Source: Phialophora verrucosa
Lineage: Eukaryota > Ascomycota > Eurotiomycetes > Chaetothyriales > Herpotrichiellaceae
Direction: 5' to 3'
DNA length: 64,000 nt
NCBI GenBank assembly: GCA_002099365.1
Contig: MSED01000009.1
Location: 682,001 to 746,000, forward strand
Shown: piece by piece, positions 22,545 to 33,571 of the stretch
Layout of the letters: every line of letters starts with the position of its first letter
Numbering within the stretch: the first letter of the stretch is position 1
Made by a program: the position numbers and the translations under genes
Notes under the pieces: model-generated
The model's input: only the letters and a program-made list of their open reading frames with translations
The model's database searches: none
Told to the model about the DNA's origin: nothing

Positions 22545-23336
22545 TCAAGAGCGAAATGCCGGTTCCGGGTTTGAGCCAGATGGCGCGCCCGAAACTATAT
22601 CAACGGCGTCTTGATCAGCATGCATATCTTCATCATAAGGGCCGACGGTGAATGGCTCTCGCTCATCCTCGCCTCCTCGCCTCCTCGTACTTGGGCCTCC
22701 TGCACGACCTGCGAAGCCTGCGCGTCGAGGTATGGTGGCCGACCCGGCCGCAACGCCATCAGTCTGTCCTCGGTTATGCCGTCCCAGCGGCACAAACATA
22801 TTCCGTTCTCGCAACCGATCAACCCAGGGTTTCACCGCGGCCCAAGCCAGGAGTCCCGCCGTCGCGAAGATGAAGATCACGACCACGGTTTCGTCTTTTA
22901 GGGAGTCGCGCTCTATACCATCACCACCACCATCATCAGTATTCTTCCGCCGCCAAAGGAGGGGCTTCGGGGAGGCCGTACGGAAACATGTGGTGAAAAC
23001 ATCATCTTCCCTCGCATTCTTGCATATAGGTAGGTTATAATCCAGGCAGAATGTGCGGGTACAGTCTGCACAGGAGAGTTTGCGGTGCGGCCGCTTAGAC
23101 TCCCCGTCCGAGTCGGAGGTGTCGTCGGCCGGGAATGGAAGAGGCGAGCGGATGTCGAGGTTATGCAGCGAGGCGGCGCTTGTGGTGGAGGGAGGGGGGT
23201 TGAGGGCGATGATGGTGCTGTTGTCGAAGCAGATACACTTGCAGAAGGATGTCGCTGTCGACTTTGCGGATATGGATGGACTGGTCAGGGTCAAAATGAG
23301 CGTGAGGAAGACGGGGATGACAGTGACTAGACGCAT
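22545..23336 (-). CDS. Conserved fungal secretory-pathway membrane protein (263 aa)
   Basis: A single exon. The start is placed at the methionine beginning MRLVTVIPVF because it opens a clear signal sequence (hydrophobic to about residue 23); codons further upstream only add a charged, unconserved stretch. The luminal part carries cysteines in two groups, FCKCICFDNSTII (residues 31-43) and CADCTRTFCLDYNLPIC (89-105), plus one at 117, suggesting a disulfide-bonded domain. One membrane helix follows (about 150-169, VVVIFIFATAGLLAWAAV), then a basic and finally acidic cytosolic tail ending in a disordered region. This makes it a type I membrane protein, probably of the ER or Golgi. I know the pattern from conserved fungal hypothetical proteins but no assigned function. 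It shares a 414-bp promoter with the divergent TMEM135-like gene. Confidence 0.8.
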   Translation of the reverse strand: MRLVTVIPVFLTLILTLTSPSISAKSTATSFCKCICFDNSTIIALNPPPSTTSAASLHNLDIRSPLPFPADDTSDSDGESKRPHRKLSCADCTRTFCLDYNLPICKNAREDDVFTTCFRTASPKPLLWRRKNTDDGGGDGIERDSLKDETVVVIFIFATAGLLAWAAVKPWVDRLRERNMFVPLGRHNRGQTDGVAAGSATIPRRAGFAGRAGGPSTRRRGGEDEREPFTVGPYDEDMHADQDAVDIVSGAPSGSNPEPAFRS

Positions 23337-23750
23337 GGCCGGGGAGTTGAGGCGAGCACAAGCCTCGCGACGGCTTTCAAGCTTTTGAGGGGGAAAGGTT
23401 GTCGATGCCGGACCCGGAGTCGAGGGCTGTTCGATATTGCATTTTGAGGTCAATATAGTCAGACGTAGTGGGAGTGGGCGGAGCAAATTGGTCAGTTCGT
23501 GCTCTTTCCGTGTGCCAACCTGCTTCGATCAAGCCGAGGCTTCTCACCTCGAACAACACGTCTTCCGCTGTTGTCATCGACTCGAACGGCCATCTGTTCG
23601 GTTTCCATCGTGCCCCGAGCTTGGAAACGCCAGAAGGGGTGAACCGATGATCTCTTGATATCGAGACGAGGTTCTGGTGAGCTTGCGCCACCACGAGCGT
23701 GTGCCACCGGACTCGATTGGAGTGTCCCAAACACACACGAGAAGCGCAAC
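23337..23750. promoter_or_regulatory. Divergent promoter, membrane-protein pair
   Basis: 414 bp between start codons of the 263-aa and 527-aa membrane proteins, with no other gene. No TATA box is obvious on either side. Confidence 0.4.
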
Positions 23751-25334
23751 ATGGCGATCGACAATCTTCCTGTCCGCTTGCTCGTGAACGAACAAGAGTA
23801 CGCATTGCTACGGAGACTACTTTCTAGAAGCCCATCGCCAAAGACCGCTACCACCATCAGCGAGCGTCAGCTTCAAGATGGCGCGTTCAGGTCAGATTTC
23901 CAAGACGACCACCACAAGGCTGCAGCATTCCGCTCAGCATCGCGGGTGTTCGTGGTCACATATGGAACGCTTAAGACGCTTGGTGCGATCCTTGACCGTC
24001 TCGCAACACGAAGCTCTCAAACAGCAACTCGGTCGAGAAAACCGCTTGTCGCATCCCATACCAAGATGGCACTCTCATTGTCGTCTCTGCTGTTCTTCCA
24101 CGCGACACTCTATCGCATATTCGTCCGGCTAAGATTGCAACTTCTACACGAGAGAGTTCGCAGTATCAAGCAACGGTACCCGAGGATCTACGCCATCCTT
24201 ACCTCCCGGATCACACCGGCGGTTGCAGCTAGTCTATCCGGGCTTGCGCTGGGTATCTGTCCAGCTGACCAACTCAGGATGACCGTGGCAATCTACGTGG
24301 GCTGCCGGGCGTTGGAAATTGGGTACGCTGCTATCGAAAACACGAAGCTCGTCCGAAACAAACCATCTTGGGTTGGAAGTTGGCTCTTGTTCGCTCTAGC
24401 ACAAGGCCAAATGCTCCATGCTTTCGTATTTGATCGTGACTGCGCCCCCGAGGCATATGGACCGTTCGTCGTCGGTTTCACGCCAGAGTATATCCAGCGT
24501 CCACCGGAAAATCTCTCCTTCAGGGTTACCTGGCCGACCCCCGATAACATTGTCGATGCTCTAGCACAGATGGCACGCTTGAGGTGGCCGACCTTCGTCT
24601 CGCCAATCCTATACCCAAAACTGACCACCACTTTACCGGCATCCATTGACCCCATCATCTCACCAATCACCTCAAGAGCACATCCAGGCATTCACAACTT
24701 GTCGTGCGCTCTGCTTCACCCATCAGATCCGTCCTGTTTCCTGGCCTACCTGCGACAGATGCTGTTGTCCTTCCCACAGATCGCGAAGTTGTTCACCAAA
24801 TACTATGGAGCACTTGCATTAGTGCGATTCAAGAAAGTTCTCGAAGCGCCAGTGGCGAGCTTGAATCGCTTATCAGAATCCATTTTAAGGTCGACGATTG
24901 CGGTGGCCGGCTCGATCGGGGCATCTTGGGGGACAATATGCCTGTTCCAGATCGTCTTACCCCGTGCATTCCTGCCGAAGTTCAAATTCTTCCTGGGCGG
25001 GCTATTGGGAGGCCTATTCCAGCTGTTTGATCGCACGCCAGCTGGACATGCTAATTCTTTATATGCGGCGAGGATGAGCGTTGATTCATTGTGGAAGGTT
25101 GGTGTTAAGCATCGATGGTGGAAGGGTATCAAGGGCGGAGATGTGTGGGTTTTCGTGGCCTCGCTGGCTTTAGTCAACGTCGTCTATGACTTGGGCAAAG
25201 ACACCCCAGCGGGGCAGGACAGGGCTCTGGCGCTTGTCAAGGTGCTGAGAGGTGAGGTTGAGCTTGGTTTGCGCAAGAAAAATGAGACTCCCACCGAAGC
25301 GACGACGGCGGAAGGGAAAGTTACAAAATCCTGA
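23751..25334 (+). CDS. TMEM135-like integral membrane protein (527 aa)
   Basis: A single-exon gene. The start is taken at MAIDNLPVRL in strong context (CAACATGG); an in-frame ATG at 23655 would add 32 residues. After a soluble N-terminal ~85 residues there are several hydrophobic segments, including a helix near ALSLSSLLFF, PAVAASLSGLALGI, GSWLLFALAQGQML and a C-terminal set with GSIGASWGTICLFQ, FFLGGLLGGLF and VWVFVASLALVNVVYD. The block RMSVDSLWKVGVKHRWWKG and the Cys-containing HPSDPSCFLAYL region are typical of the fungal relatives of TMEM135/PMP52, proteins linked in animals to peroxisomes and mitochondria. Assignment rests on remembered family features, so localisation and role in this fungus are inference. 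Confidence 0.7.
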   Translation: MAIDNLPVRLLVNEQEYALLRRLLSRSPSPKTATTISERQLQDGAFRSDFQDDHHKAAAFRSASRVFVVTYGTLKTLGAILDRLATRSSQTATRSRKPLVASHTKMALSLSSLLFFHATLYRIFVRLRLQLLHERVRSIKQRYPRIYAILTSRITPAVAASLSGLALGICPADQLRMTVAIYVGCRALEIGYAAIENTKLVRNKPSWVGSWLLFALAQGQMLHAFVFDRDCAPEAYGPFVVGFTPEYIQRPPENLSFRVTWPTPDNIVDALAQMARLRWPTFVSPILYPKLTTTLPASIDPIISPITSRAHPGIHNLSCALLHPSDPSCFLAYLRQMLLSFPQIAKLFTKYYGALALVRFKKVLEAPVASLNRLSESILRSTIAVAGSIGASWGTICLFQIVLPRAFLPKFKFFLGGLLGGLFQLFDRTPAGHANSLYAARMSVDSLWKVGVKHRWWKGIKGGDVWVFVASLALVNVVYDLGKDTPAGQDRALALVKVLRGEVELGLRKKNETPTEATTAEGKVTKS

Positions 25335-26866
25335 TACATGCTAGGATCTCCTGTCCTTGGGAAATAGTCGCCACTGTCAGGACGCGATTTGGTACTCCGT
25401 ACGGTTCCAATGCGCTTCAGGATGCTCGGCCGTTGTCGACCTCATTTGGCATTCAGAACTTTTGACAAGTGCTCATTGCCTCCAGTACTGCTCCTCCCCT
25501 AATGATGTGATAAGTAGTGGAAGCGTCATCATGGAACTTCGCACGGGAGTGGTACTAATCCCTGACAAGATGGCGCTGGAAGCAGTCGGGCCTCTACGAG
25601 TACATAGTACGAAGCGGCTGACGCACATCGGGGAAGACTTTCGACAGCCAACAGGCTAAGCAGCTTGGGGTAAAGCTGACGAGTACGGCTCTCGGCTGCC
25701 GGTGCCCGGCGTGCTGTGGCGGGTCTCTAGCCATAGAGAATTCTTGGTTCTGCCAGCAGTACCTGACGTTCTCCGGACAAGCGCTCAGTGGACGTCTTCC
25801 ACGCTTGGTGTTGCACGGCATGGGCGATTCAGCATCTTTGGCAGATTCTCTCAGAATTGGCGAGTAGACCCTGACTTACTTCTCACATCCATCCATAGAC
25901 ACTCGACAAGAGGCTGGGATGCCGTCAGCGAGCGCATGACGTATGCTTGATTTTCTCGCTTGGTCGCTTTGACCAAGTGCCCCATCCGTGCTTTGGGATA
26001 GTCTCAAGCCGTCTCGCGCAGCAAAACCATTTGGTGGCTCAAGCACGGAAGATAGTGTAGCGCACGGAGTATCTGTGCAACACTGACTTCTGTACCTGCT
26101 TTTGGACCAGCCTCGGCCCTGGTAATGGCGTCGGGTGCTGGGCCTTTGCAGGATAATCTTTGCTGCAGCGGGTAGCCGGGCCACTGCCCACGTACAGAGT
26201 AGACGAGCCGCCTTTTGTGGGAAGCCGAGAGATACATCTTTCGATTTCCAGCAAATCAGAGATATGCGTCGACCTCCGAATAACCCCTGTTGTCTCTGCT
26301 GTGGCCACTGACACGCCTTGATTCTCCTCACCGCTCGGGCGGTGAGGAAGTCTTCAATTCACTTAAACACCGCAGTCTCAACCGCCACTGCCTGAAACAG
26401 ATACGAGTAGTCATAATCGGGGAAAGATTATCCATGATACGAGAAGCAGGAAATGGCATCTCTCTGAATCTCGATTGCGGTTCCACATGTACATCCATTC
26501 CATTTGCGTAGGTTTCTGCCAGCCACCACATTCACGCACATTCCTCGAGATCGGATCGGTTTTCCGACACGGGTTGGCCACCGATTCTTCGGCGCCTCCA
26601 CTTCACCATCGTTATAGTTCTGTTTTCGTCTCGTTTTCACTCTGAACTTGTAGCATCTTTCTGCCTTTGCAACATTAGCCGCACGGCATCCAACGCACGC
26701 CGTCCACATCGTATCACTTTCGTCCGAGCACTTGCTTGTCCCACGTCACAATTCGGCCCGCTTGCTACCCGACATTGCCTCGCACTTGACTGACTAGGAC
26801 TGAGACTCGAAACCGGAAACAGCAGATAGGAGGACTGGTCGTAAGAGATCGGGCTTACTCAAAAAG
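25335..26866. other. Intergenic, no supported gene
   Basis: 1.5 kb between two plus-strand genes. Only short overlapping frames are present. One GTACTCCGTAC lies at 25392-25402 and a related ACGGAGTA at about 26064. Confidence 0.5.
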
Positions 26867-28608
26867 ATGAGACTTACACGGTCAAAGAATCACCCTCCTT
26901 CCCCGGACGACTCCTTTCCCACTGACCAATTCCTCATAATCGGTGAGTCCTCAATCTCGTTATTTGAACCCTCGCACGTACACTTTTCTGACTGAACACT
27001 TACCAGCGATATGTCGTCTCGCCGAGCCGATTGCCGTTACGGCCATTTTCCCCTACGCCTGGATCATGACCAAGCAGTTTGGCATGCCTGATCCTTCGTT
27101 CTGGGCTGGCATCCTTATAGCGTCCTTCTCCTTCTCTGAAGCACTCTGCTCGCTGCTATGGGGAGGGCTTTCTGACCGCATCGGTCGGAGGCCAGTCCTT
27201 CTTCTGGGCTGCTTTGGAACCATGATATCCCTTTTAATCGTTGGATTCTCTACGAGCTTCACCATGGCTCTCGTCGGACGGATCTTCGGTGGTGTGCTTA
27301 ACGGAAACATTGGTATGCGTCTCAAGAACAGGGACGGAAGAGAAGATCGCTGATACATTGACAGGCGTCATACAAACCGTGGTCGGGGAACTCACTACCA
27401 AACCAGAATGGGAACCCAAAGCATATGCCGTCGTCCCCTTCATCTGGGCCATTGGCACCATTATCGGCCCAGCTATTGGTGGTATCCTCGTAAACCCCGC
27501 AGCCTCTTACCCAGACCATTTCTCCAGAGATGGCCTATTTGGCCGGTTTCCTTACCTACTTCCCAATCTCGTCTGCGCTTTCTTTATGCTCTTTAGCATG
27601 GTGAGCGCCTACTTTTGGCTGAGGGAGACGCACCCTGATCTCCAGAACGGCGGACGAGCCCGCCGTGGTAGCATTTACCAAAGCGTTACCGAGCAGACAC
27701 CGATGATCAGCGCTGGGGGTGCCACTGCTGACAACGCCGTCGATCTGAACTCGGACTCTTATGGGACGTTCAACGGAGTCGACGTCCAAAAGAACGAACA
27801 ATGGCGACTGAACGAAGACGGAACCTCCCGAGAGCCGTCCATCAGCGACAAAGGCGCAGGCAAGTGGCTCAACAGAAAGATCGTCATGCTCACACTGGCC
27901 CTCTCGATCTACACATATCACTCGATGTGTTACGATCATCTCCTTCCCATCTTCTATCAAGACAAGGCCGCTAAAGATGTTACGATCTTGGCTACCAGTC
28001 CATTTGATATCCGGGGCGGCTTAGGACTGTCTACCAAGGCTGTTGGAGTGATCATGTCGGTCAACGGTGTCATTGCGCTTTTCATCCAGGCTGTCATTTT
28101 TCCATTTGTCGCCGAACGCCTCGGGACTTGGCGGGTTTTTGTCCTGGTAACAGTGTTACACCCAGTTGCATTCTTCATTGTACCGTACCTGGCATTGCTT
28201 CCGTCGAACCTCCTCTACCCTGGCATCTACACCTGCCTAACGATCCGAAACTTTCTTTCGATTCTCGATTACCCTGTGATCCTAATCTTGCTCAAGCAAG
28301 CCAGTCCTTCTCCCGCCTACCTTGGGCGGATCAACGGTCTTGCCGCTTCAGCCGGTGCGGCTTGCAGATGCGTGGCGCCTCCTATTGCGGGAATTCTCTA
28401 CGAAACAGGTTCAAACATTGGATTCACTGGTCTTGCGTGGTGGGCTGCTGGTTTTGTCGCAATTATTGGCGTTTTCCAGTTGTATTTCGTGCCGAGGCCG
28501 GTGAACGAAACGACTGTGTACAAGTCGATTGTGCCTTGTCTTGAAGATCCTGCGGAGAACAGAATTTCGGACGTGGTTGACGTTACCGTCATTGATGACG
28601 AAGAATGA
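26867..28608 (+). CDS. MFS transporter, ZIF1/DHA1-like (541 aa)
   Basis: Three exons, 26867-26942, 27007-27312 and 27365-28608, give 541 aa. The first exon encodes only 25 residues (start MRLTRSKNHP) and would be missed if the gene were begun at the first long frame; splicing restores LIIAICRLAEPIA, the conserved first helix. The signature loop between helices 2 and 3 reads GGLSDRIGRRPVLLLG, a near-perfect MFS motif, and the first half ends in GAIGGILVNP-like sequence (ATIIGPAIGG region). A long central cytosolic loop (about residues 230-310) contains the low-complexity NSDSYGTFNG. The family, named for plant zinc-induced facilitator-like transporters, is common in fungi and acts as a drug or organic-anion antiporter; the substrate here is unknown. 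Confidence 0.85.
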
Positions 28609-29785
28609 GCGCAAACTTGATTTGAGCCTTTGCCTTTAAGATTGATACCCACTGGGTTTACGGAACTGGCATGGGGTTGTATGCGGGCGCTTCCAGATGA
28701 GTACTCAATTTGTTTTTGACTCGGGAGGGAGGCACTTGTATATACATGATTACGGGGTTCGGCCCATGCAGCTGCGATGGCGTTCACGGATGAGGTCTGG
28801 TTGTTATTTGGGAAAATGCGGGATACGACGCATGGGCAGTGGGATATGCGTCATGAGAACAGAACGGCGTCGGCTGGCACTGGGATTATCGAAACCTCCG
28901 CGATTTAGGTAGAGCCCAGAGGGATGACAGCGGAGGGAATCGCTATCCAACAATGGAGTGAAGTGTAAACTTTCAAGACAAGTGTGGTTCCAATTTCAGC
29001 CAGGAGTAGTTGCGCACTGACGGCATATAAAAGATCGCCATCAGACGCAGAACAAGTACTGATCACACCGAGATCCCTCGCTACATGTACTCGTACGGCG
29101 CGCTGATATTCATAACTCAGCGACCGGCAAGATGGCTGGATGTCTGGTGTCCGCATGCGTGTCGAACTGCCAAAGTGTCAGACAACGGAACTTCCTTATG
29201 CGAACGTGGTAAAGGCCCGTGGGGTCTTAGGAATTCCCTGGAATTCACATCTAAACTCTTCGTCAGACAGGCGCGATATCCTCATTGCTTGAGCATTGCT
29301 AGCGTCAGGGCTGTGTCCAAGTTTCAACCAGCTTTTTTCCAGGTTCGTCCAACACCAACCATCACGAAATCTCAGCTCAGCGAGTTGCAGGTGGAAAGGT
29401 TGTCGATCCGGCGAGCAAAGCCACGCCCCATGGTTGTCTTCCGAGGTGTACATTCTGCAACACTCCGTCACCCTGCATTCGGACGGTACCATTCCAACAA
29501 CCGTCGCAGTCTGTTTTGCCCTCTGGCCGTGCGAGCCACTCGTCGATATCATACCACGGCCTCTGAAGCTGGTAGTGTGAAGTCTCTTTAGGCATGTATC
29601 GACGCGATGCCTCCCTTATCCTTGCTTACCACGTTCTGCGTTTTCCTGCACTGCCTTGATTGTTGATAAAATTGCTTGCGCCCTCATGCCTGGTTCCAGA
29701 TTCTGTTTTGGATTTGAATCAATGCCTGGCTCTGTGTCCGTTGACTATCGTTCTATCATTGAGTCGCATCAACGCCGCGTTCAGC
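28609..29785. other. Intergenic, no supported gene
   Basis: 1.2 kb. A 168-codon plus-strand frame (29085-29591) has Arg/Ser-rich but domain-free content and is probably chance or leader sequence of the next gene. Confidence 0.45.
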
Positions 29786-30690
29786 ATGTTTGGGAAGAGA
29801 GGGACAAGCACGCAGACAACTCGTCCGTCGCTTTCGACTATACACTCCGACGATGGCCGCGGCCACATCGAACCTGAATCCGTCAAGCGCACCGAGACCG
29901 CTCCCGTCAATAGAAACAAGGCATCGAACTCTCTCAGGCGAAAAGATTCTGCTAAACCTAGCGTGTTGAGCCGTTCCGACACTCTCTCGTCCAAGCGGCC
30001 GTTGGCCCGGGTTCCGTCTGTTCAGACAAGATATATGGAGATGCTACTTCACCTTGATGAGATCCCTCGACTGTACAACATCTTGGCCAGTTTGTTTACT
30101 TGGATCATGCTTGCAGGCTTCCTTGTCGTCCCGGGGACGTTTACGACCTTTAAGGAGTCGAAGGCGTTTCAGGACGCCGACAACGACGACGATGACGAGG
30201 TCGCCCATGCAATTGTTCATTCCATTGCCAACATTGGGCTTCTCTGGCTCGCCGGAGCGTTTTGCATTGTTGGGGTATTAGGATGTCTTGCGTTGTGGTA
30301 TCGCTGGCGTGAGAACTATGTCTGGCTGATCAACAGGATTTTCTTGTATGCCCACTCCGCCAGAACACCTCTGCCCAAAACTAACCAGTCGTTGATAGGC
30401 CCGTCGCCATGAACTCCGTCGCTGGTATCATAACCACCTTGGTCAATATCTACACTGCTCAACACGGCGTCTGGAGCATAACGGCGAGGATCACTGCTAT
30501 CGTAATAGGGGCTTGCATGATTGTCGCGGGGTTGCTTTTCACCTTGTACAATTTCTGCGCATTACGTCGAGTTCGTAAATTACACGAGCGGGAGTTGGGA
30601 TTGGACGCCCAACACCAGCATGAGACTCTGGTCGAGAAGGTGAAGAGGAAGGCACATGAGCCGCCGTTACAGTCGGGAAGTGTTGTCTGA
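29786..30690 (+). CDS. Four-helix fungal membrane protein of unknown function (283 aa)
   Basis: Two exons, 29786-30345 and 30399-30690, joined across a 53-nt GT-AG intron, encode 283 aa. The start MFGKRGTSTQ is preferred over upstream non-ATG frame. Residues 1-85 are a basic Ser/Thr-rich cytosolic tail with several RxxS sites. Four hydrophobic helices follow at about 97-118, 148-171, 188-206 and 217-240. The loop between helices 1 and 2 is strongly acidic (DADNDDDDE), which suggests an extracytosolic or Ca/cation-facing loop. The C-terminal tail is charged. The plan is shared by a set of conserved ascomycete hypothetical proteins; no function is assigned. Confidence 0.75.
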
Positions 30691-31055
30691 GAGCAAAGGT
30701 TGTGTACGGGTGGTCCAACAACTTCTGGTAGACAGTATGCCCTCGCACCTCACTGTCCTCCACAGCCTCCTTTCCCTTGCACCTTCCTGCCCCTCGTATC
30801 TTCCTCGTTACCCCTGCTCGTGCTTGCCGCTGCCTCAACTGCAACTGCTTCGGCAAGTGCGGTTCGAGATGTCCGCGTCGCCCCCAAGTTGACTTCTAGT
30901 CTTCAATCCTCCTTGCAACATTCACATATCTCTCACCGCCTCCTCCCTAAGCATTACCCTTGACTCTTATTTTATCGCTGCTCAGATTGTTTAGATTGTT
31001 TGAGATTGTTTTCAGAATCTTTACGCCTATCACCACTTCTTCTTCCACAAAAACA
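30691..31055. other. Intergenic, pyrimidine-rich promoter
   Basis: 365 bp between two plus-strand genes. CT-rich tracts (CCTCCTTTCCCTTGCACC and similar) precede the next ATG; no gene. Confidence 0.4.
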
Positions 31056-33232
31056 ATGGTCGGCAAGTCCACACGCCAGAAGCGCAGCCTCAGGCACCGC
31101 AGCCAGAGCCTCAGTTCTCCAAGGATGCCACTGACGGCCCGCAATCGACGTGCACCCAAGCGAAGAAAGCTTCGTGACAGTGACTCACAGAACCTCGAAA
31201 GCTGCTATTATGCTTGTGAGGATCAAGGCTATCATGTTGATCCAGATGTCCACGTTGGTCGTGAGGCTATTCCCAATAGTTGGTCTTTCTGTACCTCATC
31301 TTTTGACTTCAGGCTAATATGAATGCAGGAAACAAACACTGGCTCCTAGATGCAGACATCACGGACCCAACCGTGAATATTGATGAGCCGCCTCCCTTAC
31401 CTGGAGTCCCTCAACCTGTGGCGTCTGCTTGCACGAGTACCCTGCCTCACCCGGACACCAAAACGGGCCCAGTCCCGTCTCAGAGTACGCAGAGACATGA
31501 CAGCCCTCAAACGGACCTTCTCACCGGCTCTGGCTACGACATCGGCATCCCAAGTCCTTTACTCTACCATGATAGCTACCACGGATACATTCCCCCCTCG
31601 AACACTACACAGGCAAGCTGGGAGATTCCGTACTTCGAATATAGGTGTGGCCAGGCACAACCAGAGCCAGATTTCGTCAGCTACCGGTCATTGTCGGCTG
31701 CTCCTCAGCATCGACCTGCATTTGTCGAGCGTCGGGAGAGCCTAGGTCTGACCCTCTGTTCTCCTGCATTATCACAACACAGGGCCGAAGCAAGCTGCAT
31801 CTCTGATGAGAGCCATGACACGTCCACACATGGTTGTCCTTTACCTGCCTTGCTGGACGGTTCAGAGAGTGAAGAGAACCAAGTCAGCCTTCACTTCTGT
31901 CCAAGCAATACTGACAGCATCATCGACTGGCAACTCAATCTCCCCCTCGATCCCGAACGGTCAAGTGCTGGAGATTTCGTGGCACGGAGGCGATTTTACC
32001 ACGCGGTAGATCAGCCTCTTATATTTCCCATTACGTTCGACAACGTGATCAACCCCGAGTCATCATCAGCTGGAGAATTTGTGGCACGCAGGCGTTTCTA
32101 CCACGCGATCAACTGGTCCTACATGTTTCCCAGTACGGGTGATAACCTGACGAATTCCGAATCGCCATCGGCTGGAGACTTTGTGGCACGCAGGCGCTTC
32201 TACCATGTGGCAAATCCGCCCTACACGTCTCCCAGTACGGGTGACGACCTAGTCGATTCTGAACCGTTATCAGCTGGAAACTTCGTGCAACGCAGGCGGT
32301 TCTACCACGTAATAGAACGGCCCTATATCTTTCCTACCACCAATGACAACCTGATCTACCCACTCCTTCTGACTCTAGGGTATGCTCCAGACGTGACAAC
32401 GACACATTGGAGCATTAACAGTGTTGTTCAAACTTGGAGCGGTGAATCAGTCACGTATTGGGAGGACTCCGCAAGAAATTTGCGAGCTCTAACGGGTCCA
32501 GACGATCATATCATGATTGCCCCTCCGATGATGATTCAAATATTCCCCAGTCCGAACAGTTATACCACTGAAACTCTTGAGAACTTCTATGGTCACGACG
32601 ATAGCGACCCTATCTCCTCAAATGTACACATCGGCAACGCAGTCCAAACCTCCCAGCCGGCGTGCATGGATGTTGTCCCAGCCCGACTACACCAGCATCA
32701 ATACATCGCATGGCCTTCAGCTATGCCAGCTGCGACCCCTCCTTCGGGAAGTGCTATGTCAAAGAACTTCGAGGACCCTAGCAACGACTCCGAGAACGTA
32801 CACAAGCTGTTCAACTGGCTGGAACAGCTGGACTCAGCAGCCTTCAAAGCCGAACACACCCAGAACACATCGGAGTCATTTTCCGGTCATGTTACCGAGG
32901 ATGCTGGCTATTTATGCTGCGAAGACGTGCCAACGCCCGAATCCGAGCAGGGCGCACTACAATGTCTGTCCTCGCCAAGTGCCCTACGGCAGGGTGACGA
33001 AGGAACGCAGTGTTCGCCAAATGACGAAGGATATGCTACTGCCAGCGACCATTACTCGGAAGTTGAGCTTCTGAGCCAAAGCCAGACCGAAGACGGCTGG
33101 GCGTATTGGGACTGGGAGAGTGAAACGGAAAATGAGGACAAGCCCAACCCTGAGATTGAAAGCAGTACTTCTGGACAGGAGGTTAAGCATATTGAGAACG
33201 GGCCAGAGACACTGTGGGGCATCCTGGTGTGA
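31056..33232 (+). CDS. Repeat-containing protein of unknown function (702 aa)
   Basis: Two exons, 31056-31260 and 31329-33232, encode 702 aa. The GTGAGG donor at 31261 and TGCAG acceptor at 31327-31328 keep the frame; the donor-less alternative hits a stop. The N-terminus is very basic (STRQKRSLRHRSQ, RNRRAPKRRKLR), resembling a nuclear localisation signal. Residues 283-418 (by genomic position 31964-32371) hold four tandem 34-residue repeats with the core SAGDFVARRRFYH. The C-terminal third is acidic and rich in Glu, Ser and Thr. No known domain is recognised. Nuclear location is inferred from the basic N-terminus only. Confidence 0.75.
31964..32371 (+). repeat. Four tandem 102-bp (34-aa) coding repeats
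   Basis: Copies begin at 31964, 32066, 32168 and 32270, exactly 102 bp apart. Each encodes SAG(D/E/N)FV(A/Q)RRRFYH followed by a variable segment ending in a (S/T)xx(D)N-type turn. The FV-RRRFYH core is invariant apart from one Ala to Gln change. Confidence 0.9.
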
Positions 33233-33571
33233 ACTACCGCTGCGAGTGGATGTCGATTGGTTGGAAGGCGGAGACCCAGTGGCATCTCCTTGGTGCAGGA
33301 AAAGCCGCATCTTTGAATGGCACGGCGTCTCGAACGGGTCCTAACTATTGAAGGGTGCCAGTGGTGGCTTGCTGATATGCGGTGTCAATGAAAACTGTTT
33401 GCCAGCGTGATGTGGAAGTCCAGATGATTTCAACCACAAGTCACAGACCCAGTGACATTGATGTTGCCCACACTCCGGCAGTTTCTCACATCCACGGCTA
33501 CTGTCACGCCTGTGAATACACACGCCGAATCCTCGACCGGCGCTTGACGTCCATTCCCGACTTCACAACTC
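33233..33571. other. Convergent spacer
   Basis: 339 bp between the stop of the repeat protein and the stop of the FAD monooxygenase; nothing else seen. Confidence 0.5.

Noticed and set aside
29085..29591. A 168-codon plus-strand ORF with an Arg/Ser-rich, mitochondrial-like look
   Set aside because: No hydrophobic or conserved region, no partner exon, and a similar-length overlapping minus-strand frame; judged chance or leader.
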